Of a stretch of DNA of 64,000 nucleotides, positions 12,021-24,690 are shown in pieces. This stretch comes from Schoenoplectus triqueter (Eukaryota > Streptophyta > Magnoliopsida > Poales > Cyperaceae), in NCBI GenBank assembly GCA_964058805.1, contig CAXKVV010002148.1:243656-307655 (forward strand), given 5' to 3'. The notes below the pieces were generated by a model. The model made no database searches. It was given only the letters and a program-made list of their open reading frames with translations, and was not told where the DNA came from. Positions within the stretch are counted from its first letter, which is position 1. Each line of letters starts with the position of its first letter. The translations under genes and the position numbers were made by a program.

Positions 12021-15000
12021 ATGACTGTGCACCAGGCACCATTGGGGCTCAGAGCCTACTTCAACTCCTTCATTGCCTTCTTCCTTATTCTTTTCTCATT
12101 CTCCATCTTACTAAACCACATCCAACACCAAACCCAAAACCAAGTATCATCCAGAGAGAATAGCCCATCTGTAGATACCCATGATCAATCTCCTTTTCTG
12201 GTAGATGTTGATGTAACTCAACTGGAAAACGAGAACCAGACAGAATTTGTAGATGAAAATGCAAGGAATCGACCGAAACAGCGTGTCATTAGCATAGGCA
12301 GGAGCAGTGGCACCCGCAGCAATGACAGTATCAGCCGTGACAACGAAGAGAAGGGCAAATGTGATTTCTCGGTGGGCCGGTGGGTGTATGACAATGCCAC
12401 AAGGCCACTGTACAGTGGGCCCCAGTGTAAGTTCATGCATGATGAGGTGGCATGTGATAAATATGGGAGGAATGATACCAGGTACCAGCACTGGAGGTGG
12501 CAACCCAAGGGATGTGATCTTCCAAGGTAATCAACCTTTTTTTTTGTGTCTGAATTATTATCACAATTTTTTGGAAGCACCAATTTCTAGACATATAGTT
12601 TGTTTTGTATACCACGTCAATCAGGAATTACATATAACTCCAATAATTCAGGCCCTTAATCCACGGAGATATTTGTTTGGTTTCAACTTTATAGTGTTTC
12701 TTTTCACAAAAAAAAAAAACTTTATAGTGTTTCTTCAATTTCATTATTTCCTGCGAAATTAGACATCGTTGCGTATTAAGATTGAGACAAAACTGAAATC
12801 GATGGAATTTTGTTCGATTAATGAACGGAAAAGGACATGATCTTATTTGAATACAGTAACATTGAACTCCTTTTTACCTACATTTATCTCAGTATAGTCC
12901 AATTCTAATTTATTAAAATGTACATGTGAAAATTTTCGATATATATCACGTCATATCCATTTTAACCAAAAAAATTCACATATAAGTGAAATTCAATGAA
13001 CATTTGCAATAGCATTACTTGATTAATTCCTCAACCGTACGAGTCAAAGAAGTATCTGTGATCGTTAATTAACAAGCTAACTGCATTTCTGACAGCTATC
13101 ACATTATTGCGAGCGCACACACACACACATATATAATGTTTAGCTTTACTTAGTTTTTCCTAATTCTCAGCCTTCAATTTCTCAAAATGTAAATACTAGC
13201 TAGGCATTAATAAAGGTTAACTTAATGAAAATGAACTTTCTACAGCTTCTCATTGATGTATTACGTGTGAAACTCTCATTTAGATAAGGAGCTAAATTAC
13301 GAAAACCAAGTTATTACTTTTTTTTTTGCTACATTAACATCACAATAATTAAGTTGTAAATAATAGTAGTACAAGGACTGCAGCGCAACTCTTTCGTAGC
13401 GTTCGGTGTCTGATGTTTGGTTGAGTCCCTTTTGGTTGAAAGAAATACAGGTGGTTAACTCTAAACCTTTAGTCTAACCGTCTAAAGCAACACCATCCAT
13501 AAATTCCAATAAATAAATAATTTTAAAAGGTAAAATTTAATCAAATGGTCATATATCAACACCAAATAAAAACTTGTCATGTAATTCTTATGCCTTTTTT
13601 TTGTCATCATTAGTTGTACTTGTAGGAGGTAAACTAAACTCCGATTACGAACATAAACAAACAAATTAAAGTTGGTGGGTGGAGAAAGGAGCGGTGACCA
13701 ATTAATTGCCGACATAAAAATCATTTGCACATGTTACCTTTCTACCATGCAAAAATAAAGGAATATGAATGTAATTAATTGACACACAATGTTTCTTGCT
13801 AGCTTTAGTGCATTGGCCTAAAATTTATCGAGGGTAAATTATAAATATTATTAAAAATATGTTTTCACATTTTGTTCTCCAATATATTAATTGTTCACAA
13901 CTTCCATTTTATAGTTCAAAATATTAACTAAATTTTCCTTCTATTAGCGGTTAAATAGCAAAGTAAATTCATGTCACCATCTATTTCATAGTGACATGTA
14001 TTAGATTGTGGAATTCCTTTTAGCATATTTATGGACTCCGACTCCATGTCATATAATCAATTACCTAATTAATGGCATGGATGCTGATGTTGGAATGCAT
14101 TAACATCATTTTGCAGTGGGATTAGACAGAGGTGCAATCATAATCCCTGTATCGATTTGAATATTAATTTCTATTTGTATCATCCAATCATATGCTTAGC
14201 ATGAAATAGGATGCTGATTTCCAACTGTTATTTTAAGGAAATAATGCGACAGATGGATCTATTTAGTAAAAACAAGAAGAATAAGATACCAAAATGGAGA
14301 CCTTTCATACAACTCACTCGCCTATGAACATATATAAAAGCTATATCTGTAATTAAAACCAGGATGGGCATGATGAAATAATTGAAGTTAATAGAGACTG
14401 TAGGGCAAACCAAATCAACAACCCTACCAGTAAACAAAACATTTGGCATCATTGCTCCTTGTTACCTTTTTGTACTCTATTATTTTGAAACAGTGCTTTC
14501 ATTTCCTAAAAAAAAAAAACCAGTGCTTTCAATCAATTATTGTATGCATCTTTTCGAATTGGGTGATCTTTCCCCTTCGCTTTTCCATGCCATTATTTCA
14601 GTGTCGGTCACCATTAATTTATAGCAAAATTTTCCAACTCATAAATGATTAATTGTAGGTTTGATGCAAATGCATTTTTGGAGAAAATTAGAGGGAAGAG
14701 AATGGTTTTTGTTGGGGACTCGCTAAATAGGAATCAATGGGTCTCTATGGTGTGCTTGGTGGAGTCGGTTGTTCCTGCAGAGCACAAAACACGGACTTTC
14801 AACGGCTCACTCATGTCCTTTAAAGTCATGGTAGGTACACCATTTGAGGTTACATGAAAAAAGGGGAATAGCTTATTTGGTACAGAAGTAACCAAATAGG
14901 TTTCACATGTTTGTTTAGAAAAGTTTTCCCTATTTTTTTTTCTTTTTTAATTTGAACGTGTTCCAAAGGTTATTATTATTATTTTGCAGTCGCATAATGT

Positions 15001-16313
15001 ATCAATAGACTTCTATTGGTCACCTCTCCTGGTCGAATCCAACTGCGATAATCCAATCATCCACCGTGTGTCGAGCAGGATCATGCGTGCTTATACCATC
15101 GACAGTCATGCAAAAAATTGGAAGGATGCAGATATAATAGTATTCAATGCCTATGCATGGTGGAAGCAACCCAACATGAAGATGAAAGTCTGGTAAGTGT
15201 TTCTACAAGAACCACTATATTTATTTAAAAAAAAAAGCATTCCTGTATGATAATTTTAAAATGCTAAATATTTCAAGCAAAGCAAAAAAATGAAAATCTA
15301 AAATATAAACTTCAACTCAGAGACATCACACCACTCACTTTCTACGTTTCGGGAAAGCAAAACATGAAGATGAGAAAAACTGTTCTCTTGGTGAAGGCAA
15401 TTTAAATGTACTGATGTCTGTCTGATTATTTAGTAAACTGTAATAAAAAAAAATCTCAGAAAGATCAGAATGGTTGATCTTTACAGTACTAGTGACTATT
15501 CTTGTATATACATTTCTTTCCACAAAAATGTGTAATATATAATGAGATTTCACCAACCAGGTATGGTTCCTTCGAAGACGGAGATGCAGTCTTAGACAAT
15601 GTTGAAATGTTTGAAGGGTTTGAGATTGCTTTAAAATCATGGTCTCAATGGCTTGAGAGAAATCTCAACAACACAGACAAGCGCATGTTCTTTGTCAGCC
15701 TCTCGCCCACTCATGTCTGGTACATAATCAAAATAATTTAAGATTTCAATCTTCATGGGGGTTAAAAAAATTCGATACAAATTAGCTAAACTGCCTAATT
15801 TTGGTACCGGAATTACTTGTGGCACAGACAAATTTTGGTATCAGAGTCCAAATAAAGCACCAAAGCCTCAACTAATGAAGGGTGAAAAAAAAACAAAAAG
15901 AACTTTTTATTTAAAGAAAAATAGTGGTACACTGGTACTGCATAACAAGTCTCAACTATTTTAGGGGCCAAGAGTGGGGTGCAGCTCCAGATGCCTCCTG
16001 CTTCGGAGAAACAGAACCCATACACAAAGAGGGGTACAGAAGTGATGGGTCTGACTACGGCATGATGCATACAGTAGAGAGAGTAATTGAAAACATGAAA
16101 CCCAAAGGGGTCAATGTGCAAATACTCAACATCACTCAGCTTTCGGAATACCGAAAGGATGCCCATCCATCAATTTATAGGAGGCAATACGTTAATCTAA
16201 CCGAAGCACAACTAGCAAACCCTAAAAGTTATTCAGACTGTAACCATTGGTGCTTACCAGGTGTACCAGATGTGTGGAATGAGTTTTTGTATGCTTATAT
16301 TGTATCATCATGA
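12021..16313 (+). CDS. TBL: TRICHOME BIREFRINGENCE-LIKE O-acetyltransferase (TBL32-35 type)
   Basis: Five exons, 12021-12526, 14659-14830, 14990-15192, 15561-15719 and 15965-16313, all with GT/AG junctions and matching phases, give 462 residues, the usual TBL length. Residues 16-31 form a single N-terminal membrane anchor ([16 protein letters not shown]), giving a Golgi type II topology. A variable acidic stem follows, then the TBL domain from [13 protein letters not shown]. The catalytic GDS motif is at 188-190 ([11 protein letters not shown]) and the DxxH motif is D438-C-N-H441 ([16 protein letters not shown]). The family transfers acetyl groups to cell-wall polysaccharides. Likeness to the TBL32/33/34/35 clade suggests xylan as acceptor, but this is inferred from general similarity. 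The first intron is 2.1 kb. The gene is convergent with the phosphatase gene and appears intact. Confidence 0.95.
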
Positions 16314-16577
16314 CAGGTTCGGAGTTTTGTATCTAGAAATAGTTTATTTAGCAGTTTTACTTTTGTTTGTTGGATTTGGAGCTTTTTTGGAAAAGTTGTG
16401 ACCAATATATATACCAATGTTACATATTTGTAGTGAAATGTAAACATTCTATGTAAGAAGCCTCTTACTATGAAGCGAAGATCACAGAATTCATGTATAT
16501 AGCAGTTATGATATAGCAACTTCTTGTAGATGTGTCAATAATGGTAATAATATACCTTAAATAGTGATTAAGAAGTA
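16314..16577. other. shared 3' intergenic space of two convergent genes
   Basis: Only 264 bp separates the TBL stop codon from the phosphatase stop codon. AT-rich, with AATAAT-type polyadenylation-like stretches (near 16540). The 3' UTRs of the two genes probably overlap, which could make a natural antisense pair; this is inferred. Confidence 0.6.
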
Positions 16578-19500
16578 TCATAAGTAGTCCAGAACCTCAA
16601 GTTCATCAAAAGAATCCGTGGGTCTCTTCAAAACTCTTGCTTTGTTGCCTACTATCTCTAAAACCTGTTACCAAGAAGCTAATATAGAAGTCACAATTAT
16701 TATTCAACGAGAGAGTTTCTAACATCAAATTAAAATATATGATAATACCTCCGGACTTGAATTAAGGACCCCACTTGACATGCCCACATCGATACACCAA
16801 ACTCGGTTGTCATACTTACTGCTGATTATATTAAAAACAATTTTATGTAAGTAATATTCAGAAATTTTTTTTTACAATTTTAGCACTAGAGTTATCATGT
16901 TTTTGGTGAAGATCAATTAAAATGTTTTTATCTTAATGATTTTGCCGATTATCAGACACCAGAAATGAAATTCAAGTAATAAATTGAAGATTTGCACATA
17001 AATCTACATGATCCATAATCATGCCTGTAAACAAATGGTGAGTGGGGCATTCTTATCTGAACAATTGAAGTTTTCAAAATTTAATGACCCTTTATTAATT
17101 ATGAAAACACACTCAAAGTGCCACAAACAAACTTCACTTCTGTTCTCTTTTTAAGCTTTTTTGTTTTAATTTGTTCTGAGTTGTCAAGGTTGACAAATAA
17201 CTATGTTGTCAAGGATCAGATCATTTTTTTTACAACAGACCTGTTTGCTCCTTTAATCTGAGGAGTATGGCCCACAACCATCCCCTTGGCTTTGATTTTG
17301 TCAAGTGTCTTTTCTGCTATAGACGATATCTGAAAAAAAAGAAAAAAAAAGAAAGAAAGATAACTTCTAATACCAATGAAAGAAATTTGGTAATTGCATA
17401 GAAAGTTAGCAATTAAACACAATGCACCTGCCATGGTTGTTTCTCAAGTGGATTGAGTTCTCGAGAGTACAAGCGGCTCCACACAACACTATCAAATCCT
17501 CTTAATGCGATAAAAGGCATCTCACGGCCGTCTGTTTCTTGTATGGAACCTCTCATCCAATCTGACACTTCTTTGTTCATCCGCTCCACACCATATTTTA
17601 CTATAGGTAAAATTACCAAATAAATGCAAAGAAACTCTACAATAGTACATGTGCATGATATGCTTCCACAATATAAGCACATCGAGCTTTGATCAATGAA
17701 TGCTTGAAACAAATATTTCTTGGCCTTAATCATCCCTCTATTGTACAAATATTGTGAAAATTAAGAACAAACAGCCTCTTCAACCAAAAAAAATGTGCGC
17801 ATAACCCAAAATTTAGTTAGTTGTGCCTCAACCTTCCCTTAATCAGATTTAACCCTCAATGGTGGGTCCTTTTGTTGACATTTAAATTGGGCGGCTTAGA
17901 CTCCCATCTGTCCCAGAAAAAAAAAACCTCAATCAAGCAATTGGCCTCAAAATTAAACACTCTACAATTAAAATGTATATGTCAATTTAACTTTGTCAGT
18001 CTCTATTGCTACTTGAGGAAGCAATTAAACAATTTTGCACAAGCTGACCAAATTTATGTCCTGGTTTTGGAATTGAGCACATTAAGTATAAAACAAAACC
18101 AACAAAAGGATTCGTGAGCAAAAAGTATACCATGATGTGGGAGTAGACCACCATGGCAAAATATCCAATCATTTATTTTAAGCACTACAGGATGGTGTGA
18201 CAATTCACAAGCTAACGCACCACCAGGACTGAAGAGCGCCGACCTGGCAACAACACCCTTCTGCCTCTGTCCCAATATTTTTCATAATTCTGTCAGCAAA
18301 AGAAATATTGAACCACACTTTAGGGGCAAAGCAAAAATCTTTTGCTCAACTGTAGGTGTCATATTTGAATAAAGAGGACACATAATATGTTCAAACAAAA
18401 ATTTATTGAATATTCAGTTGTTTTTTCCATCATCAAACAGAAGTTTCTACTTCTAATCTATTTTAAAAGTTTATGGGTTATTTTTAGACTATATTCAATG
18501 GGATAGAATTGGTACAATAACTGAATATGTGCTTCCAAAATTAGGTACCTTCATAAGCTTCCAAGGACTCCAAGTGTTGTTTCCTGAGGCACGCTCCTCT
18601 TTCCACATCTCAGATACATAAATCCAATTAAGAAAAGCATCATCCCAGTTTCCTTTACAACTTTCCCAATATTCAGCAAAATCTGCACACTCATCAAAGG
18701 CGCCAGGGTCGACATACCTAAAATCACCTTCCACATTCATTGTTTCATGATTCCCATTTACCTAAAAGTTTTGCATTAGGAAAAGACTATCTTAAAATAT
18801 AGAAATTTAGAAAAAAAAAATGAGAACAAAAGGAAGTGGATGATGAAGGCAAACCTGAAAGACAGCACCTCCTTTAGATTTTGCTTGCACATCGAGTGAC
18901 TTGAGCAGAGACAAGATTGCAATTTCGTCCTCCCCTCTGTCAAGAATATCTCCTACTTGAACTAATACCTGTTTCAATTGTAAACAATGAAAGAGGGCAA
19001 TTTTGTTGGAACACTGTTATAATTGAAAGGAAAAAAAGAAAGAAAGATGTTTGCTATTTAGGAAATCAATACCGTGTCTTCACCGGTCCAATGGTAACCA
19101 TCTGAGCTCAAAACCCCAGCAATTTCAAGTGCACATCTAGTCTGAGATAAATCCCCATGTAAGTCACCCACTGCAATTTCATTATTTCATCAAATGAGAA
19201 AATTAGCATCAAAACTACAAAAAAATTAACAAAAGCAGATGATAGGTGCAACAGTAATAGTAAATGGTAAAAAAGAAAAAAAAGAAAAAGAGAAAGCATT
19301 GTATGATGATAAACTCGAGCACTCCGTGATCAAATAGTAATCTCAAAATTCAACGAAAGAGCTGAACAGCTTGATCAATCAGATATCTTTCCAACCTCCA
19401 TTATGGCTAAAATGAACAACCTAACCTATCCTAACCTGCGACAATACGGCGCTGGGGAGCAGAAACGAAGGTAGGAGGATCTCCGGTGACGACGACGGGC

Positions 19501-19610
19501 TTGAGGCCTCCATTGACTTGAACTCGAGGAGAGGAGCACCGCAGCAGGAAGTTAGACCGAACAGCGGCGTGAAATTGCAGGAAATTGAGAGAACAAGCAG
19601 CCATGACCAT
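16578..19610 (-). CDS. SLP1: Shewanella-like protein phosphatase, plastid type (SLP1-like)
   Basis: Nine exons on the minus strand: 19610-19436, 19170-19073, 18968-18855, 18761-18549, 18266-18131, 17600-17428, 17329-17241, 16818-16749 and 16664-16578. All have GT/AG junctions in phase, giving 384 residues. The PPP-type metallophosphatase motifs are intact: GDLHG at 60-64, GDILDRG at 97-103, GNHE at 132-135, the CHGG histidine at 238 and VGH at 323-324. The ~58-residue N-terminus is rich in Ser, Arg and Ala with few acidic residues, like a chloroplast transit peptide, and SLP1 enzymes are plastid Ser/Thr phosphatases. Start chosen at 19610 (MVMAAC...); the Met two codons on (19604) is equally possible. 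The exon 5 acceptor (after GGGACAG) was chosen because the upstream frame has a stop. Confidence 0.94.
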
Positions 19611-20884
19611 GCGCGGTCGTGTTTGTCTGTTGTCCACCCCACCCACGCCGACGAAAATTCGATGGCTATTGAGTCCTTACCTTACCAGCTTACGTGTGGA
19701 CTAGATTCGATTCCGATTCGTGGTCTAAATTGGGGTCCATGGAGATGGAATATTATTATATGGATGCGTTTGCGTTTGGCGCCAAGCTCCTTGGCCTCGC
19801 TCGCAGTCAGTGAGTCACGGCCACCACCACCAGTTTCTTATTATCTGTCCCACTGCTTTAGTGCCACCTGGCCACCCCGGAATTGGTCATTTGCTATTAT
19901 ATTATTCCAGGTTTTAGTAATCATGGCTGCAAAATAATAGCAGATGTTAGAAATGGGCCTTGTTGAGGAGAGAGTAGAGAGGCCCCGCTCCAAACTCCAA
20001 ATTCCGGCCCGTTAGGAATTAAATTAGGCCGTGTCTTTCTATGCCTTAGTTGAGTCTACATTCAATTTTCTAAAATGAATGATTAGAATGATCATATACG
20101 TCATGTGATGCCGTAAACATTACATGTTTATTTAAACATTTACAAAATTATCCAATAGCATTGATGTCACTTCAAAAACAATTTGTGCATACTAGACTTA
20201 CTATTTAATATAATAATTGTGCATACTATACTTATTATAAAAGTCTTTGTTGACTTAATTTCAAATATAACTTTTGAAATGTAATGCTGCTTTTTATAAA
20301 AATCCACTGTGTTACAGAAGTCGATATAAACAGAAAGCAAAATTATAAATTAGCAAATCCGGTCAAATTATAATCGTGGTAAATTATGTCCAGTCCGATC
20401 CATAAGTCCGCACGAGCCAGTTTTGGGCAAAGGGAGAACCGAATCACTGTTGGACCGGACCGTGGTAGAGGACAAGTCAGGCACGCGTTTGGGCACGGTC
20501 CAGTCCGCAGGGTCGGTCCGGGACGGATTGGACCGGACAAGCTTTTTCAATCCATTGATGGTCCTTAATGTAGCATCAAACAATAATGAAATTATATGAA
20601 ATTTGAATCACCACCAATCTATAAGTAGAAGAATACATCCATAAAATATTTTCTATTTTTAAGATTTTTTATAGTATTTATTTAAAAATCTATTATCAAA
20701 ATTATTAAAATAACTTATTGTAAGTGATCCCCACCCTATAAAATATTGATTATGCATAAAACATGATTATTTTCACACCCTTTTAATTATTCTGCAATGG
20801 GATGTCAAAATAACATTTAAACTTCCTTTATTAAGTATATTTTTAATCGGCTCATATAAATTTAATATATATTATTTTTATATA
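19611..20884. other. upstream region of the phosphatase gene and intergenic DNA
   Basis: The GC-richer stretch to about 19850 is the likely promoter and 5' UTR of the minus-strand phosphatase gene. 20385-20545 is GC-rich with repeated GTCCGGTCCG-like words in both orientations (GGACCGGACCG, GGTCCAGTCCG), typical of a degenerate plant repeat, and its short ORFs are not convincing. 20640-20740 resembles the TTATTTTGACAA/GGGATCCC MITE end seen elsewhere in the window. No gene seen. Confidence 0.5.
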
Positions 20885-20940
20885 TTGCCCTCGGAAATTG
20901 AACCTACATCAATCCAAACAGAGACAGACACTTTACCATC
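20885..20940 (-). mobile_element. tRNA-like SINE fragment, interrupted by the MULE (other half at 24660-24690)
   Basis: Joined across the MULE and read on the minus strand, this gives a pol III-like unit: an A-box-like stretch with ATCAGATGGTAAAG and a B-box-like AGGTTCAATTTCC about 40 bases later. The same unit occurs, better preserved, around the hAT-like MITE at 51440-51960. Seen as local similarity; the SINE label is inferred from box-like motifs. Confidence 0.5.
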
Positions 20941-21209
20941 AAATTTTTTTATTTTAGTAAATAAAACAAATAAATATAGCAAACTAGCTATCTCTCTCCT
21001 CGGTTTTGCAGAAATAGCCAGATCCGAGTTTGAAACTCTGGTCCGGTTTTTTTTTACACAGAAACGAAAAAAAATTTCCCTGGACCCGAGTTTCAAACTC
21101 GGAAACTCGGGTCTAGGTAATTTTTTTTTTACGTTTGTGTGTTATATTAAAAATAAAACACAACAGTCAGTAGATTGATCTAAAATATCACAAAAAAATT
21201 AAAATAAAA
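20941..21209. repeat. left TIR of the MULE
   Basis: Begins AAATTTTTTTATTTTAGTAA just inside the target duplication and carries two CGAGTTT-AAACTCG palindromes. It aligns with the reverse complement of 24397-24659 over nearly its whole length. Confidence 0.9.
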
Positions 21210-21365
21210 TTTTATAAAGCCAAATATAAACACGATTAATACATTGTTCTAAAATAGCGTCAAACAAATTGAAATATTGCAACAATAATTAAAATTCAAT
21301 TGTTCTGGTAAATATAACAACAAAAAACATAAACACACTGGTAATCTAAATCATGCTCTGTTGGA

Positions 21366-23783
21366 ATGAGCTCGATCTCGAGTTGGCAGCCTGTTAATAC
21401 GACCCTCCATTTCATCCATAACCATTGGAATGCGTATCTTCCTTCTCCTTCCTTTGTTGATTTTTGCTGGATCTGGCCTGATGACCGGACCATTGTAAAT
21501 TGGCCAATCTCATTTATTGCCATAACTACGCCAATGACTAGACCATGTGTTAATGTAGTACTGTATGGTATAATATGGACTAACGTACTGAGTGTAATCC
21601 AGCCTTCTGAATGAACAAACAGCAAGCAAGTTATCGCATGGGATGCCGGTCAATTGCGGTTTCTGACACCAACAATTATCAATTCCCGTCATGGCTAATT
21701 CAACCTCATATTTCATTTCACCCATTTGTCCCTATTATTTCAAATAGAAATAATAAATTATTACTTAAATTTTAAAATTAAATAAAAAAATATATAAGCA
21801 TAGAATATTACCGTCTCGATAATGCCATTTCTGTTGTAAACATCGTAGTTGTTGATACCCCCAATCTAGTGGTATGATATCGTAAGTTCTCCCCTTATCA
21901 CCGCGATGTTTTATCATTTCGGTGACCTTTTGGGAGAATACCAGACCTTGGGTTTCCCAAGCTACTGCAATTTGTCGACGCTGATAAAACCACTCAACAC
22001 ATTTGTGCCACGTGTTCTCGACGATAGCATATATCGGAAGTTGTCTGGCGATCCTGAATACATTGTTTAGTGATTCTGAACCGTTGCTTGTCATTATTCC
22101 CCACCGATTGAGACCCCCGTCTAGATGTTGTGTCCATCTTTCTTGATGCAATGTGGCCACTTGATCTGGAGTTAATTCCTCATAATGGAATTCCTCCGCT
22201 GACACTTCCTCAGCTGCGGCGGATTGATTATTGCGGTTTCTGTTATTTCGTGTCCTTCTGTTGGACACTAGTTCCGTTGGGAGATTTCCTTGCATGATTT
22301 CTGCTTTTCTGACGAATTTATAAGATGCCGGTCTAATACTGTTAATTTTTTTTGTATATTCATCACATCTCCATGGCTTATTATGTCTAGCAGCTTGTTT
22401 GAAAAGAGTCTTTATTCTTTTTATATGGCGGTTCTTATACACATTTTGCGCAATGTGTTGAGTACAATAACGGTGAACAGCTTCGCCTGCTGATTCCTAC
22501 CATCCAAAATCCGGCCTCTCAAATACTGCCCTTATACCTAGATATTGATCTGAGATAATAGTAATTTTACCAGGACCGACAACCTCTTTACGTAACCACT
22601 GCATGAACCAACTTCAGTTTGCCACACTTTCCTCGCCTGCTACAACATCAAATTGTTGTTCCGTATCATAACCACATGACATAAATAGTTTACCAGCATA
22701 CCGACCAGATAAAAATCTAACATCGATAGTTAAGACTGGTCGTAAGTAAGACCATGCTGCAATACACGGTCCAAATGCCCATGCAACACGATCGAAAATT
22801 TCAACACCGAATTTTGTTGATGGCACTGTCTCTATGATGTATTTTGTGCCACATGTGGAATTTTGTATGGCTGCTAGCAGAGACGGAAGCATTTCATATG
22901 ACTTCTCCCAACTACCAAATAGGTCTGCAATTGTCAGTTCTCTTCCTCTCCATAATTTATTATAACTCGGTTGTACTGTGAGGAACTTTTGTCTAACCAA
23001 ACCCCTTGCTTCTTTAACTGTCATTTCTAAGTTGTCTATCAACCAATTCTTAATAATATCTGCTATCATTCTGGAAGTCATTTGATTGTGGTCCGCTCTA
23101 GTAGCACTGCCAAAATAAGAGTGCTCGAGCGGATTTGTTTTGATCTCCCAAATACCCGTTATATTGGGTGTGACATACATCCTCCATGAACAGTTAGAAT
23201 CTTTACATTTCATCACTAATTTTGATTTGCTGCTATTTGTTACCTATAATTCTATATTCTGTTGAACATGAAAATCAGCGATTTTCACTTTCAACTCTGA
23301 TTTCGTACTGAACTGCTGACCGACACCAAATTGTTCATCAATTCTAGGTGGTTTGCGAAAATAAGGCTCATCTGCATACAGCATTGGCGTATTATCAGCA
23401 AATTGTGCACACGGGTGCTTCATTCCCCGATTGATAAAAGGAACAAACATTTTCCACTCTCTAACTATTTCTTTGACATCTACCGCATCATCGGTTTCAT
23501 CAATATTTATATTTGTTACATCATAGATGTCATCCTCCTCGACATTCAGGTGCCACTCTTCCTCTTCGTCATCCTCATCTATAACCATATTTTGTACCGA
23601 AACACGGGATGGTCGCTGCTCTCGAGCTCGGGAGTGGGTTCTTTCCTCAGCCATTACTGGATTACTACTTCCAGGAATACTAGTTGGATCATAGTTATCA
23701 GAACTGAATATTGGTTTTGATTCAACTACTAGCTTCAGTGTTTTATACCCGAGTAAGTGGTACGGAGCTGTTGTTTTAATCAT
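21366..23783 (-). pseudogene. MULE transposase, multiply interrupted
   Basis: Minus-strand order: an acidic N-terminus (EDDEEEEWHLNVEEDD) from 23783, a MuDR-type zinc segment (CKDSNCSWRMYV), then the MULE DDE domain. The first Asp is in TIDVRFLSGRYAG, the second in IISDQYLGI and the Glu in SNGSESLN. After a small intron with GT/AG ends (about 21811-21732) comes a SWIM-like zinc finger, CWC...IPCDN, in which the usual final His is Asn. In-frame stops lie at about 23245 (TAG), 22614-22616 (TGA where Trp is usual) and 22497-22499 (TAG). A frame change follows the SWIM segment. Coding is clearly dead, although the catalytic triad residues remain readable. Confidence 0.88.
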
Positions 23784-24396
23784 TCCCCAAATTTCATCAG
23801 AAATAACCCCAAATAAGCTATAAAAAAACCACTCGAACCTGCTGGGGCAGTGTTGATCTGTGCACTAATGCTGATATTGAATTGGCCAGGGAGCAGCTCC
23901 AAACCAGCATGAATCTGCCTCTTCAAGTCATGAAAATTGACTGCCTCGTCGGCAGAAAATGTGCACGCGGCTTAAATATCGTAATCCGTTCCATGAGAAG
24001 TTTTCAAAATTTGACCTCCGTGATACACATTGATCAACAACATTTTCGTCTCTACAGTATGAACGATAAACCCTATTGTTAGTGTATTTTAATTTTATAG
24101 TAAAAATTAATAGTCCAAAAAGAAAAAAAAATATACAACGTTGATGACACGAGAGTGGTGAATACGGATCGAACCTGGATCTGTCGAAAAATAAATTTCC
24201 AGTTTGAAGCTCTTGCAACAGTAACAATGGCGATTTTGAAGAAATAGTTAGCTGAAGAAAGATGAAGAAGAAATGTACTGGGTGTGCTATATAATAGCAT
24301 GATGCTGGGACCGAGTTTAAAACTCGGTTCCAGGTGTACTGGGCTGAGTTTAAAACTCGATCCAAATACCTGTAATTTTCAAATGTACTGCGTGTG

Positions 24397-24659
24397 TTTA
24401 TTTTAATTTTTGTTGTGATATTTTAGATCAATCTACTGACTGTTGTGTTTTATTTTTAATATAACACACAAACGTAAAAAAAAAATTACCCGGACCCGAG
24501 TTTCAAACTCGGGTCCGGGTAATTTTTTTTCGTTTCTGTCTAAAAAAACCCCGGACCTGAGTTTCAAACTCGGATCTGGTTATTTGTGCAAAACCGAGGA
24601 GAGAGATAGCTAGTTTTCTATATTTATTTGTTTTATTTACTAAAATAAAAAAAAATCTG
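24397..24659. repeat. right TIR of the MULE
   Basis: Reverse complement of the left TIR, ending TAAAATAAAAAAAAATCTG immediately before the second CTTTACCATC. Its internal CCGAGTTTCAAACTCGG palindrome is perfect. A third copy of this end, including bases just inside the TIR, lies at 33640-33900. Confidence 0.9.
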
Positions 24660-24690
24660 CTTTACCATCTGATTTCTGTACTGGGCTAAC

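Larger units (their letters stand above)
20941..24659 (-). mobile_element. Mutator-like element (MULE) with long TIRs and 10-bp target duplication
   Basis: A 3.7-kb element flanked by a perfect direct repeat CTTTACCATC (20931-20940 and 24660-24669). Its TIRs are about 265 bp (20941-21209 and 24397-24659). They share long blocks such as TAGATTGATCTAAAATATCAC and ACTAGCTATCTCTCTCCTCG, and local palindromes built on CCGAGTTTCAAACTCGG. Inside is a degenerate MULE transposase on the minus strand. The 9-11 bp duplication and long TIRs are diagnostic of Mutator superfamily elements. Confidence 0.93.

Noticed and set aside
12147..12583. Minus-strand frames of about 120 codons over TBL exon 1
   Set aside because: Antisense shadows of an exon with clear TBL similarity and splice junctions.
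18054..18275. Phosphatase exon 5 starting further upstream
   Set aside because: The upstream frame contains a TGA; the AG after GGGACAG gives the correct phase and the expected RQKGVVARS sequence.
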